Below, piece by piece: positions 19,992 to 33,040 of a DNA stretch of 64,000 nucleotides. Within the stretch, counting starts at the first letter, position 1. Every line of letters begins with the position of its first letter. Under the pieces are notes generated by a model that saw nothing but the letters and a program-made list of their open reading frames with translations, made no database searches and was not told where the DNA came from. The position numbers and the translations under genes were made by a program. The DNA comes from Spinacia oleracea (taxonomy: Eukaryota > Streptophyta > Magnoliopsida > Caryophyllales > Amaranthaceae): positions 18,066,001 through 18,130,000 of the forward strand of contig NC_079489.1 in the NCBI RefSeq assembly GCF_020520425.1, in the 5' to 3' direction.

Positions 19992-22761
19992 TGTAATCCC
20001 CCGTAAATTTAGAAACATTATTTATATATTTTAACGTATAGTTAATTATATTTAAATAAAAATTTACTAATTTTAGTAATAAATATATAATTAACGTATA
20101 TTTATTTTTATACGTTTTAAATATTTCAACGATTTATGAAATTAAAATAATTTTAGAATTTGATGTTGAAAATAATTTGAATTACGAAAACACGATTGAA
20201 TTTAGAAAACAATCCTAAGCGGTGTTGAATTCAAATACCAAACTTAATTCTAATCCTAGCCCAATTTGATATAGCCCAATTTGATAAAGCCCAAAACAAA
20301 TAACCCATAAACCCAAATCCTTGTTTCAATACTCACGTGAAACTCAACTCCCCTTCTCTTCTCCCCATTCACGTGTTCACGTAAAAATCACCAAAATCTC
20401 AAACCCTCCTCCTTTCTCTCAGCCGTCGGACCTCTGCTGCGCCACCACTCCTCCGTCGTCGGTACTCCTCCATCTCCTCCTGCTTCTTCTCTTTCGTTTT
20501 CCTTTCTCCTTTACTTTGCTTTATTGTCTTCTCTCATCCTCACTCGTGGTTTTGTTTTCTGCGACAACCACCACCACCACCTGGTCGCCGCTACTACGCC
20601 ACCACCTTGCCGCGCCGTTGAGACGCCTCCATGCTTGCTGCGCCGGTAATCTCTTATTCCTCCTCCCTCTCTTGCTTCATTCTTTCTCTTGTTCGTTTTC
20701 TACAACCTTACTCGGTTGTTTATGCGTTCGCAGCCACCAGCGCACCTCCGTGTGCAACCCTGCCGCCCAGCCGCGCCTCCAGCCATGCCTTCGTCCTTCC
20801 TCTCTCCTAACTTTTGGTTATTTCCTTAAACCCTAAACTAATTAATGAATTTAATTACGTTTTAATAATTTAATTATGTTTCTTGAATTAAAATTATAAC
20901 TTTTATGATTTGATTATGAATTTCAAGAATTATATGTTTGCATAATTAAATTATTAATTTTCAGATTATATAAATGCATTGAAATATTGATTTTTAATTA
21001 TTTAAAGTATGAATTTTAAGGTTTTTAATGATTTTAAATCATGGTAGGATGTTTAGGAATTATTAAAGTTATTGTTTTTATGATTTCAAACATGTTAATT
21101 ATGTTTTGGAGCAGTTTGAAAGTAGTTATATTGCTGGAAATTAAAGTATGATGTTTGCGAAGAGTTTTCAACGAATTTCAATCATTGATTCAATAATTAT
21201 TATGCTAGGAAATCAAATACTCAAGTTTTGATGTTGGGGAATGTTCTAAGTATATTTAGGATGTATTTGGAATGCTTTATTATGGTTGCGAATGATTAGA
21301 AATTGATGGGGATTATTTGTTGGTTGTTTTAGGCGGAGAATTTTCTTTAGGCGATATTTGAAAGTGTTAAAGTGGCCTATTAGTTGTTTATACAAGGTAC
21401 GTACATACCTGTGTGCTTGGAACGTGTGCTAATTGTTGAAACCATGTTGAATCTTGTTGTTGAACTTGGTTATGTTGATATTATTGTTGAACTTGGTGAT
21501 GTTGATATTATGGACGAACTGGGTTATATTGAATGTGCATGTTTAATACTGTTGGACAAACTTATTGAACTCATTTTGCACTATAAGAACTGTAACATGT
21601 TAGTATGGATGTTTGATACAAACATGTTGGTTGGGAACACTAGATTATTCTATATGATTGGGTTGGATCAATTGGTTGTTGTTCCCTTTCTATCTTTTCA
21701 CTACTTTATAAGGGCGGAGGACCTTGTTTAGTAAGTTGAAACTTTATGCCCATATACAGGGTTGCTCATGGTTAAAGGAAAGGTTGGTTAAGTTGGAATG
21801 AGTCTTGATTGATGCTTTTATGATCACTTACTTAATTCCAAGATAAAAACAGTTGTGAACAAATGTGAATTGTCTGTCTTATGTAATGGTTGAGTCATAA
21901 CGGAATCTCAATTTGTAAATCATGTAAAGTGAAACTGAATAGCAATAGCTTTAGACTGTGCACGTCTGAAGTGACGGACAAACAGGAGTTGGGGTTCATG
22001 GTGGTAGCCCATGGCCTTTTCTGGGACCGGATTGATCACCGTGTCCTATTTTTATTTAAACGTTCCTCGATATCGCAGGTCACTGAGGTTACGGAGTCGC
22101 GCCCGTACCTCGTCTTCCTTAGTGAAGACTTCTGGATGGTCAACTCGGTCCATTGTCTATTTCAACTAAAATAATATTATGGTTGTTAAGCCTAGCTTAG
22201 TCTAGTCAAGTATAATCGTCAATTTATTATGTTTTGTCTGTCCTTACCTATATTTATTAGTATCATGTTAGGGTTGTTGGTTTGATAGTATCATGCTAGG
22301 ATTGTTGTTGTTTTAGTATGTAGTACTCAGCTTTGCTGATTACGTGCTTTGTTTGTGTGTGTTGATCATGGCTATGCCTTATTGATCCTGTGATGACCCA
22401 TCTTTGGTGAGCAGTCTCTAAGGATCAATAAGCGTTGCCCATCTACAGGTTTGAAGATGATGCATCATTGGGATCGGGATTAGAGAGCTTGTAGTTCTAT
22501 TCGTTTAATTAAGTGATTTAATTTGTTAACTTGGATTTGAAATTTGTCGTACTATTCGTGATTCCTTATTTTCGTTAATTGGTTTTGAACTTAATATGTA
22601 ATCGATTATTTATAAACCTAAGAGTTAGTTTTATGTTTTCCGCTGCAAAATTCTGAATAAGCCGTTACGTTTTCACACGGGCGATAATGCCTTGATAATT
22701 CTCTATAGTTATATTTATAAAAGGGTTGTTTTAGAAAAAAGGGAATTGTCGGGGTGTTACA
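19992..22761 (+). repeat. 5' LTR of the 10-kb element
   Basis: Same length as the 3' LTR with a constant offset of 7,199 bp and no indels seen. It holds a pyrimidine- and GC-rich block (about 20330-20820) between AT-rich flanks. ORFs of 171, 115 and 94 aa within it recur in both LTRs simply because the LTRs are identical. Confidence 0.93.
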
Positions 22762-24266
22762 AAGTGGTATCTAGAAGCTTATGGTTTTACTTCAATGATT
22801 TTTAGGCGCCTAAACTAGCTAATTTTCTAAAATGAATTTCCCAGAATTGAGCTACTACTTATTATATCATTCAAAAATGCGTACTTTTTTTTGGGGGACC
22901 ATATTCATTTTATTTTGTGTGAAAGTACATTAATATTTCTTATTTAAGTTCGAAATTAACTTATTTATTCAAAATTTGTCGTTTACGTGAATTAAGTACG
23001 TTTTTCTTTCTTTTCGAAATTAAATTAAATATATATATATATATAAAAAAAAAAAAAAAAAAAAATTCCTTAAGTATCTTTATTCCTTTATATTTATTCG
23101 TTTAATAAATATTTATTCGTTTAATAAAATTCCTTTCTTATTAACCGTCTCGTTTATTTCTTAAGTGTTTTAATGTTTTACTTATTTTGATTTATTATGA
23201 GAGATGGGTAATATAGGAAAGGGCATATAGGATAGAATTATATGTGCATTAGTAGTTAATTGCTAGCATAAGAATTAATTGCTATGTGCATGTGTTAAAT
23301 GTTTAACTGTTGCATGTAAATGTGCATAGAAATTGTTTGATTCCACCAAACTTATTGTTTTATTGAATTCTGATTATGCTTTGGTTGGGAAATCGTTAGT
23401 AAGATCTTAAGTTGTTTGTTTCATGAATAAAACGCTTCTTTCCAAGTACACCAACATAAGATCCTTTGAGAAGATCGACGAATACTGAGGATCTAGATTT
23501 CACTTCACAAATTTCCAAGGAAAGAACAGATAGACAAGATGCCTTAAACATTTAAAGTTGTAATAGTTAGGTTGTTCTTAAATGTTTTGGAGAATAAGTA
23601 GCAAAGCTACAACAGTTTAAAGTTAAAGCAATAGGAGTTTAAGTTATTCTTTATTCTTTTCAAGGATGTATTAAACCTTTATAGAGTTAGTAATAAAAGT
23701 TAAAGTATTCTTTTCGTTTTGAGAATTCCAAGTTGCGCTCTAGGATGACCAACAATAATGACCTAGCTGCTGTTATTCGCCTTTTGGCGGAAAAGCTGAC
23801 CCTACCTTTTTAGAAAACCGAGTTGGAGAGTTTGAGAAATCGTTTGGGGTTGTGAACTGTCCTTAGAATATGAGAGTGAGTCAAGTTGTCATGTATTTGA
23901 AAGATGAAGCTGATTTATGGTGGAGAGAGAATAGAGTTAGGTTTAGCACTGCTGAGAGATTCAATTAGGATTCAATTGTTACTGCCTTAAGGGAAAGTTT
24001 TACCCTACCTTTTATGAGAAAGCAAAAAGTTTGGGAATTCATAAACCTTAGTATGGGGAGCATGACCATTGTCGATTACTATAGCAAATTTATAGCACTG
24101 TCGTGGTTTGCACCTGAGGTTGTAGCCACAGAGGAGCTAAAGGCTCTGGGGTTTAAGCAATGTTTGACTGAGGAGATCCAATTAGGATTAGGTGGGAAAA
24201 CCTTTACATCTTTGGATATTGTGTATGGGAAAGCTGCTCATATTTATGGTTTGCAGTCTAGAAGGG

Positions 24267-24304
<38 letters not shown>
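24267..24304 (+). repeat. Poly(A) run inside the 10-kb element
   Basis: Uninterrupted A run of more than 35 bases in the gag-like region. It may be a mutated simple repeat, and its length should be treated as approximate because such runs are hard to assemble. Confidence 0.8.
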
Positions 24305-24308
<4 letters not shown>

Positions 24309-26894
24309 TTCTTGGGGAGAAAAGAAAAGAGTTTAATGCTGGGGAAAACCAGGGGAATTTCAAGAGGAATATGAATGAAAACGGGTATGGGAATGGATAT
24401 GAAAACTTTCAAGGAAGGAACAAACAAGGGAACAACAATAGGAATCAATATGAGAGAGTGTAGTACTGTAAGATGTGCAGTAACAACCATCCTGGTAGAA
24501 ACTACAAATGGAGAATTAGTCACCTACAACTATTGTCAGAAAAAGGGACATGGGGAGTATGAATGCTTTACTAAAGCAGAAAAAGGAGCATAATGGTAAT
24601 GGGAGTGGTAACCAGGTGAAGTCGGGATTTAACCAGTCAAGAAATTAGGGTTCAAAGCATGTAGGAGCGCAGAACAACCAAAGGAACCTCAATAAGTCTG
24701 CCAATGAGAATAACAACCATAATAAGGCTCCGGGTAAACTGTTCGCAATGATTCGAAATGAAGCTGAGCTATCTGTTGACGTAGTTTCTGGTACTTTCCT
24801 ATTAACTTCATACTAGTTAGAAAGTTATTTGATTCGGGGGCAACTTATTCTTTTGTTTCGTCATCTGTTGTTAAGAGTCTGAATTTAGTAGATTTGAGGT
24901 GATTGATTTACCTTTTAGTACCTACTGGTGTAACCTTAAGGTGTACCAAGTTGTTTAAGAACTTGCCTTTGAAGATAAAAGATTGCGTTTTCCTTCTGAT
25001 TTGATAAGGTTTAATCTGAGGGACCTAGATGTAATTCCTGGGATGGATTGGCTAAGTTTGTGCAAGGCTAAGGTAGACTGTGAAATTCAGAAAATAAGTT
25101 TAAGGAACCCTATTGGAAGGTTGGCCTCGTGTAGATGTTTTGAGAAGTCCAAAAACCTTTAGTTATTTCTGGAATGCGAGTGAGGAAATTGATGAATAGA
25201 AAGTGTGAACTATTTTCCTGTAGTGTGTTAGAGGTGAGTAAAGAAGTGGAGTGAAAATTGAGGATGTTTGCCATTGTGAATGGATTCATTGATGTGTTTC
25301 CGAGTGAAATTGCAAGTATGTTATCTGTTAGAGCCTTTGAGTTCATTATAGACTTAGTTCCTAGAATGACGCATATATCTAAAGCACCATATAGAATGAC
25401 ACCTCCTGAAATGAGCTAATTAAGACAAAGTTGCAAAAGTTGTTTGGTCAAGGAATATATTAGGCCTAGTGCATCACCGTGGGGAGCTCCTGTGTTGTTT
25501 GTTAAGGAGAAAGATAAGAGTATGGAATTATGCATCGATTTTAGGGAGCTAAACACCATCAAGAACAAGTATCCCTTGCCTAAGATAGATGACATATTAG
25601 ACCAATTGAATTGGGCGAGTGTGTTCTCGAAGACTGATTTGGGTTTAAAGTACTACCGATTGGGAGTAGCTGATAAGAATATACTTAAGACCTCATTAGG
25701 ATTCGTTATTGTCATTAAGGGTTTAGAGTAACGTCTTTAGGGTTAACCAATGCACCTGCATTAATTGTGGATTTGATGAATGAGGTTTTCTACGAATTCT
25801 GAATTAAGTCGTTATTATGTTATTGATGATATCCCGATTTGTTCAAGGAATGAGAAAGAGCATGACAAACACTTGAGAATTACTTGGAGACGCTTAGAAA
25901 GAATCTAGTTTTATTAAATGAAGTATACAAATCTTGAAGTCATATGTGTATAAGTGACACCGACGGAAAAGTGAAGGACTAAATTGATTGAGAACTATGT
26001 TACGTAAGGGAATAAAATTTAGAGAAGATTCGAGTGGTCCAGTATCGTTAGGAATCGTGTGTTGTCTTGAAAAGATGGGAGGAATTATATGAATTAGTGA
26101 AAGAGCTAAGAGTTAAGCCCAAAAGTTATACATCCATGAAAGGTGTAATGAGGTTTAGTAAAAAAAAAAAAAAAAAGGAAAAGTTGACCAGAAGGAATCT
26201 CTGTAGATCCTGCTAAGATTCAAGCTGTGAGTAAGTGACCTATTCCAAGAACGCGTCCGATATCTGAAGTTTTCTAGGCTTAGATGACCATTATAGGAGG
26301 TTGTGGAAGACTTTTGGAAGAAAGAAAAACCAATGACCAACTTGTTGAAAAAGTAATCGAAATTCGAGTGAAGTGAGAAATGTGAGGAAGCTTTCTAGAT
26401 TTAGTTGTTGTAGCGTCAATTGACACCTTATAAGGCTAATTACCAAACCCATGACCTAGAGTTAGCTGTTATGGTGTTATCTACGAATATTTGGAGACAT
26501 TACCTTTATAGGGCAACATGTAAGATCCTTACCGAGAACAAAAGGCTGAAATTTTTGCAATAAGGTCCAATTGAATCTTGGGGACAACATTGAAAATGAA
26601 TATTGCTTTCCACCCTGCAACCGATAGACAGATTGAGATTACTAACGGGATTTATGTTGAAAACCTGTGTTATTGACTTTAAGGGTAATTGGGAAAACCA
26701 CCTAGAGTCGATTGAATTTCTTGCAACAATAGTTACTATGCGAGCTTTAAGATGTCACATGTTGAGGCATTGTGTGGAAAGAGAGTAGAAATCCTACTTG
26801 CTACGATTTTAGTCGAAATATACGTTGGGCACATGATTCGTTGAAATAGAAATATCCAAACTTATTCCCTGAGATGAGTTACGAGGGCGTAACT

Positions 26895-27190
26895 CGTTTT
26901 CTTTAAGAGGGGTAGAATGCGATAGAAATTCGCGATTTTTACCTATTTTTATAGAAATTTTATGCATTTTATGCTCATTTTTAGCAACTTATACTTGTTG
27001 ATGCAAAATAAAGATATTCTTTGCATAAGGAAAATGTGTTCTTGAGTAACACAAACAACTTTAAGTTGGCAAAAGAGTGCACATGAGTGGCACAAGTATT
27101 TCTCTACTAAAGATGAATTAAAGACTTTTGAAAAATGTGTGAATTTTCGTGTCAAGTTTCGGGACGAAACTTCTTTTAAGAGGGGTAGAT
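26895..27190 (+). repeat. Second purine tract and possible foreign LTR fragment inside the 10-kb element
   Basis: TTTAAGAGGGGTAGAATGCG near 26900 looks like a polypurine tract joined to the start of a different LTR. About 270 bp later the true tract (AAGAGGGGTAGAT) precedes the 3' LTR. This suggests the interior is a mosaic of two related elements. Confidence 0.45.
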
Positions 27191-29960
27191 TGTAATCCCC
27201 CGTAAATTTAGAAACATTATTTATATATTTTAACGTATAGTTAATTATATTTAAATAAAAATTTACTAATTTTAGTAATAAATATATAATTAACGTATAT
27301 TTATTTTTATACGTTTTAAATATTTCAACGATTTATGAAATTAAAATAATTTTAGAATTTGATGTTGAAAATAATTTGAATTACGAAAACACGATTGAAT
27401 TTAGAAAACAATCCTAAGCGGTGTTGAATTCAAATACCAAACTTAATTCTAATCCTAGCCCAATTTGATATAGCCCAATTTGATAAAGCCCAAAACAAAT
27501 AACCCATAAACCCAAATCCTTGTTTCAATACTCACGTGAAACTCAACTCCCCTTCTCTTCTCCCCATTCACGTGTTCACGTAAAAATCACCAAAATCTCA
27601 AACCCTCCTCCTTTCTCTCAGCCGTCGGACCTCTGCTGCGCCACCACTCCTCCGTCGTCGGTACTCCTCCATCTCCTCCTGCTTCTTCTCTTTCGTTTTC
27701 CTTTCTCCTTTACTTTGCTTTATTGTCTTCTCTCATCCTCACTCGTGGTTTTGTTTTCTGCGACAACCACCACCACCACCTGGTCGCCGCTACTACGCCA
27801 CCACCTTGCCGCGCCGTTGAGACGCCTCCATGCTTGCTGCGCCGGTAATCTCTTATTCCTCCTCCCTCTCTTGCTTCATTCTTTCTCTTGTTCGTTTTCT
27901 ACAACCTTACTCGGTTGTTTATGCGTTCGCAGCCACCAGCGCACCTCCGTGTGCAACCCTGCCGCCCAGTCGCGCCTCCAGCCATGCCTTCGTCCTTCCT
28001 CTCTCCTAACTTTTGGTTATTTCCTTAAACCCTAAACTAATTAATGAATTTAATTACGTTTTAATAATTTAATTATGTTTCTTGAATTAAAATTATAACT
28101 TTTATGATTTGATTATGAATTTCAAGAATTATATGTTTGCATAATTAAATTATTAATTTTCAGATTATATAAATGCATTGAAATATTGATTTTTAATTAT
28201 TTAAAGTATGAATTTTAAGGTTTTTAATGATTTTAAATCATGGTAGGATGTTTAGGAATTATTAAAGTTATTGTTTTTATGATTTCAAACATGTTAATTA
28301 TGTTTTGGAGCAGTTTGAAAGTAGTTATATTGCTGGAAATTAAAGTATGATGTTTGCGAAGAGTTTTCAACGAATTTCAATCATTGATTCAATAATTATT
28401 ATGCTAGGAAATCAAATACTCAAGTTTTGATGTTGGGGAATGTTCTAAGTATATTTAGGATGTATTTGGAATGCTTTATTATGGTTGCAGATGATTAGAA
28501 ATTGATGGGGATTATTTGTTGGTTGTTTTAGGCGGAGAATTTTCTTTAGGCGATATTTGAAAGTGTTAAAGTGGCCTATTAGTTGTTTATACAAGGTACG
28601 TACATACCTGTGTGCTTGGAACGTGTGCTAATTGTTGAAACCATGTTGAATCTTGTTGTTGAACTTGGTTATGTTGATATTATTGTTGAACTTGGTGATG
28701 TTGATATTATGGACGAACTGGGTTATATTGAATGTGCATGTTTAATACTGTTGGACAAACTTATTGAACTCATTTTGCACTATAAGAACTGTAACATGTT
28801 AGTATGGATGTTTGATACAAACATGTTGGTTGGGAACACTAGATTATTCTATATGATTGGGTTGGATCAATTGGTTGTTGTTCCCTTTCTATCTTTTCAC
28901 TACTTTATAAGGGCGGAGGACCTTGTTTAGTAAGTTGAAACTTTATGCCCATATACAGGGTTGCTCATGGTTAAAGGAAAGGTTGGTTAAGTTGGAATGA
29001 GTCTTGATTGATGCTTTTATGATCACTTACTTAATTCCAAGATAAAAACAGTTGTGAACAAATGTGAATTGTCTGTCTTATGTAATGGTTGAGTCATAAC
29101 GGAATCTCAATTTGTAAATCATGTAAAGTGAAACTGAATAGCAATAGCTTTAGACTGTGCACGTCTGAAGTGACGGACAAACAGGAGTTGGGGTTCATGG
29201 TGGTAGCCCATGGCCTTTTCTGGGACCGGATTGATCACCGTGTCCTATTTTTATTTAAACGTTCCTCGATATCGCAGGTCACTGAGGTTACGGAGTCGCG
29301 CCCGTACCTCGTCTTCCTTAGTGAAGACTTCTGGATGGTCAACTCGGTCCATTGTCTATTTCAACTAAAATAATATTATGGTTGTTAAGCCTAGCTTAGT
29401 CTAGTCAAGTATAATCGTCAATTTATTATGTTTTGTCTGTCCTTACCTATATTTATTAGTATCATGTTAGGGTTGTTGGTTTGATAGTATCATGCTAGGA
29501 TTGTTGTTGTTTTAGTATGTAGTACTCAGCTTTGCTGATTACGTGCTTTGTTTGTGTGTGTTGATCATGGCTATGCCTTATTGATCCTGTGATGACCCAT
29601 CTTTGGTGAGCAGTCTCTAAGGATCAATAAGCGTTGCCCATCTACAGGTTTGAAGATGATGCATCATTGGGATCGGGATTAGAGAGCTTGTAGTTCTATT
29701 CGTTTAATTAAGTGATTTAATTTGTTAACTTGGATTTGAAATTTGTCGTACTATTCGTGATTCCTTATTTTCGTTAATTGGTTTTGAACTTAATATGTAA
29801 TCGATTATTTATAAACCTAAGAGTTAGTTTTATGTTTTCCGCTGCAAAATTCTGAATAAGCCGTTACGTTTTCACACGGGCGATAATGCCTTGATAATTC
29901 TCTATAGTTATATTTATAAAAGGGTTGTTTTAGAAAAAAGGGAATTGTCGGGGTGTTACA
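27191..29960 (+). repeat. 3' LTR of the 10-kb element
   Basis: Near-identical copy of 19992-22761, preceded by the purine-rich AAGAGGGGTAGAT. The base after its end starts the second TTTCC target copy. Confidence 0.93.
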
Positions 29961-29965
29961 TTTCC

Positions 29966-30290
29966 AGCCGGAATCTAGGGTATGAGGGGTAATATTAGAA
30001 GGAAAAGGAGATAAGAGATTACAAATGAGGTTTGTTGAGGATGGTGACGACGTTGATGGTAAGGCGGCCGGTGAGGAAGTAGGCGGCGGGTTAGGAACTC
30101 AAATATTCATGAACCTAGATCTTAAAGTTCTCCAATCTTTTTTTATATGCCTTTGATTTAAAGGGATCATTTAAAAAATAATGAAATCAAAAGGAAAATT
30201 GAATACACGGGGTCATTTGTTCTATAGAATCCAATAAAGTGATTCTAATACAATTATGCCAGACATAGAATAAGTAATTTACTTTTCAAT
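29966..30290. other. Right flank of the LTR element insertion site
   Basis: Continues the sequence interrupted at 19991. Purine-rich around 29980-30100, then AT-rich. No ORF joins across the site, so I see no gene broken by the insertion. Confidence 0.35.
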
Positions 30291-30296
30291 AGGTTA

Positions 30297-30376
30297 TGTG
30301 CTGATACGCCTTGCCTCAATGGTCACTGCAATGCTTCTTATGTTTCTTTCAGCCTGCGTGGCGTGTTCAATCCCTA
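30297..30376 (+). repeat. tRNA-like SINE head, copy 1
   Basis: GTGCTGATACGCC leads into an A-box-like TGCCTCAATGG and, about 50 bp on, a B-box-like GTGTTCAATCCC. Two similar copies follow at 30594 and 31608. It has a tRNA-derived promoter layout but no cloverleaf, which fits a SINE head. Confidence 0.5.
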
Positions 30377-30593
30377 ATAACAACATTTTTTAACTCTGAA
30401 TAAGAATTTACGGAATCTTTTTAACTTTAAGGAAATCAAAAGGTGATTTTTTAAACACTGGCTTAATTTATGATTTCGTAAATTAACAAATTGTAAATTT
30501 GAAATTAAGGGATAATATTCGTTTTCCAGAAATCAAAACAAAATGAATTGTTCTTATACAAAAAATAAATAAAATTACGTTACAATTTTGTAT

Positions 30594-30676
30594 GTGCTGA
30601 TACCCCCTGCTATAATGGTTACTGCAGCACTGCTTGAGTTTAAATGTTTTCACGCACCAGTGTTCGAAACCTGGCA
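30594..30676 (+). repeat. tRNA-like SINE head, copy 2
   Basis: GTGCTGATACCCCC, A-box-like TGCTATAATGG and B-box-like TGTTCGAAACC, in the same order and spacing as copy 1. Best preserved of the three. Confidence 0.55.
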
Positions 30677-31607
30677 AAAAGAGGAATATTTTTAACTTTA
30701 TACTGGTTTGAAAATTATTTTTCATCATTTTTATTTCTAACGTATCATTTTCTAATTAAGATAATCAAAGTAAACCATTGACAAAATTTAAATATACAAT
30801 AATAATCCTCTAAATAAGTAAATACTATAGTTTTATATTGTTTGCGAAGGTTATAATTGTAACTTTGATCAACCAACGGTTCTAATTGTCAATTTAATTA
30901 GAGTTTGACTATTTTTTTCCTTTTTACCTTAAAGGTGTAATGATCCTGTAAATTCATGGTCAAAAATTAAACCAAGTAATTGCCTCTTTGGCCAGGATTC
31001 CAAAGCCTAGTTAAACTTTAAAAAGATGATTTTTTCTCTAGGGAAATTCATAGCCAGGGTAGCCTTTTATTTTTATTGTCGTATTAGATGTGTTTACTAA
31101 AACATAAATTAACTTATAGGTGTGTATGGATTCTAATCCTAGATTCTTAAAGAGTAATCTTCTATTAAAAAGGTAAATGAAACCTTCTATTACGACGGTA
31201 TTGTTTTAGCAAATATCTATAAACGCTTGTAATGAACGGATTAAACATTGCATGAAAATTATAATATTACTATGATGAAGCCTTTAGCGCAAGTCGTGAA
31301 GGCTTGAAAAAACTAATTAACTTGACCATATGCTTAATTAATCCATAATTTTCAAGTGCTTGAATTATCAATCAATATTCGATCCTATTTCAATAAGGGG
31401 TTATTGGCAGAAAAGAGTTTTTTATTATATTTTTACTAGGAAGTACTCCGTATGTTTTTTTAATGAAAATAAAATTTTATAAGTATGTATTTTAATAATA
31501 TGTGGGATCATTTTATCTATTATGAAATCTAAACATTCGCTGCTTATAAAACTTTATCTATATTCTCAAAATCTCAAATATATTATATATTTTCTAGCAC
31601 AAATGGA

Positions 31608-31690
31608 TGTGTTGATACCCCTTGCCAAACTGGTTACAACGAAGTTTATTTGATCATCTTTACACTACCTAGTCCTGCGTTCGATCCTTT
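31608..31690 (+). repeat. tRNA-like SINE head, copy 3
   Basis: GTGTTGATACCCC, A-box-like TGCCAAACTGG and B-box-like GCGTTCGATCC. It is followed by a T-rich stretch. A weak partial relative (CTGATACTCCTTGCTATCC) is at 33111. Confidence 0.5.
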
Positions 31691-31759
31691 ATATGTGGAT
31701 CTTTTTTTTTCTTTTAGCAATTGTTGTTTTATCTTACTATTGTTTTTATGGTTTCTTCT

Positions 31760-32530
31760 TAGTATTTACGGAATCATAATAAACAATACATAATCAGATT
31801 GCATATTGCAATATACGCCCATTGTCACTTCTGAAAAGCCATTGTCATATTCATCAACCTTAGGTAAAGGGCCGGGTCCAGCTTTTGCTTCCGTTCAAGC
31901 ACAAAACATCAACATAGCTAGTTTTCTTCTACACCTTCTTCCAACCATCAATATAGCTAGCTTTTGCAACTGAAACTAATTTAGAAAATGTAGATTAAAT
32001 TTATTATTTCAATTGAGCATTTTATCAAACAACTTATATGCATCACAAAGCTAGGGAGGTTTATGTAATAAAAATTCCGGCTATTTCACAGCCCAATTAG
32101 AAAGATATTAAGGGAAGCTCGGATTGCAATTGATAATAGGTTATATCTAGCACGAATGCCCAACTATCTTATAGCCAATTCGAAAAATTCAGTACTTTGT
32201 AGCACAAATGAATGTGGAAAAAAAATGGCAAATTATTTTTCTGAACAACAATGGCAGAAAAAGGAAAGAGAAGAAGGGAGATGAAGGAAGATGAAGGACC
32301 TATAATAATTTCGTTTGGCGCTCTTCATGATGGCGCAAATTGGAAAAATAAATCCCGCCCAAATTCCCATCTGTTGGCGCAATTTGTGAAAATACCTCCC
32401 GCCCAAAAATATGATTTGATTGTGTTTTCCCTCTCTTATTTTAATGGGATTGATGAGTTGTCAACATATTATTGGTGGTGTATAATAAACTAATTGCAAG
32501 TGGGGTAGTGGTTAGTTATTTATTGTAATA
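31760..32530. other. Intergenic DNA with an unsupported 80-codon ORF
   Basis: No recognised repeat. An ORF at 32251-32493 starts with a Lys/Arg/Glu-rich stretch and shows no known motif. Nearby GGCGC-type words recur. I do not call it a gene. Confidence 0.3.
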
Positions 32531-32534
32531 AATT

Positions 32535-32671
32535 GATAATAGGTGAATTATTTATTGTGGCAAAAATATGGTGTGAGTAAATGTAGGGCTAGGTTAATTA
32601 TTTATTGCAAGACATTGATAATGGGTGAATTATTTGTTGTGGAAAAATATGGTGCGATCAAATGTAGGGAG
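32535..32671 (+). repeat. Tandem duplication, period 82 bp
   Basis: GATAATAGGTGAATTATTTA at 32535 recurs with few changes at 32617, continuing through GTGG, AAAAATATGGTG and AAATGTAGGG. Two copies, the second incomplete. Confidence 0.7.
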
Positions 32672-32816
32672 TATGAAAGTAGAAAGATTAATATAATTGA
32701 GAGTGGTGACCATAAGGTAAGGAAAAAATAATAAAATAAACGAAAAGTATACCAACAAAAAAATGTAATTTATATTAAAGTACGTTCGATTTTAAACAGT
32801 ACATATAACTCATATT

Positions 32817-33040
32817 TCCTCCGTTCTTATTTATATGACACAATTAATTTTTGCACATCATGCATATTAAGCAGAGGTAAAGAGAAAGTTAAAGGACAAA
32901 AGTGCTCTTTAACAACAACCAACCAACCATCACTTTCACCAAATCACCCAGAAAAGTGAGGGTAATTATGACAATTCACCATACAAAACTTTCCCATAAT
33001 AAAATTGTGTCAACTAAAACGATTTTTGAAGAGACAAAGT
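32817..33040. mobile_element. Stowaway-like MITE, moderately decayed
   Basis: Left end TCCTCCGTTCTTATTTATA with GACACAATTAA and right side AAAATTGTGTCAACTAAAAC form inverted repeats like a common plant MITE. The right outer end is eroded. Confidence 0.55.

Larger units (their letters stand above)
19992..29960 (+). mobile_element. Complete-length Ty3/gypsy LTR retrotransposon, young LTRs, broken interior
   Basis: Two 2,770-bp LTRs (19992-22761, 27191-29960) start TGTAATCCCCC and end GGGGTGTTACA. A 5-bp target duplication TTTCC flanks the element (19987-19991, 29961-29965). A tRNA-Met-like primer-binding site starts near 22765 (TGGTATCTAGAAGC), and a purine tract lies before 27191. Between lie gag-like (about 23740-24600, with a zinc-knuckle-like segment), reverse transcriptase-like (25444-25731) and integrase-like (about 26590-26790) remnants in gag-RT-INT order, typical of Ty3/gypsy. 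By eye the LTRs differ at about three sites. At common plant rates this implies insertion within roughly the last 0.1 million years. The coding interior is broken in many places (well over ten), so it is not autonomous. Confidence 0.92.

Noticed and set aside
20321-22174. ORFs of 171, 115 and 94 aa repeated at 27520-29373
   Set aside because: The repetition is due to identical LTRs, not to a duplicated gene; no motifs are seen.
24188-24523. Minus-strand ORF with a poly-Phe stretch
   Set aside because: Produced by the poly(A) run in the retroelement interior.
30297-31690. Three tRNA genes
   Set aside because: A and B boxes are present, but no acceptor or anticodon stems form, so they are called SINE-like heads.
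32251-32493. 80-codon ORF with a basic start
   Set aside because: No motif, no supporting context, in AT-rich repeat-prone DNA. Expression data could change this.
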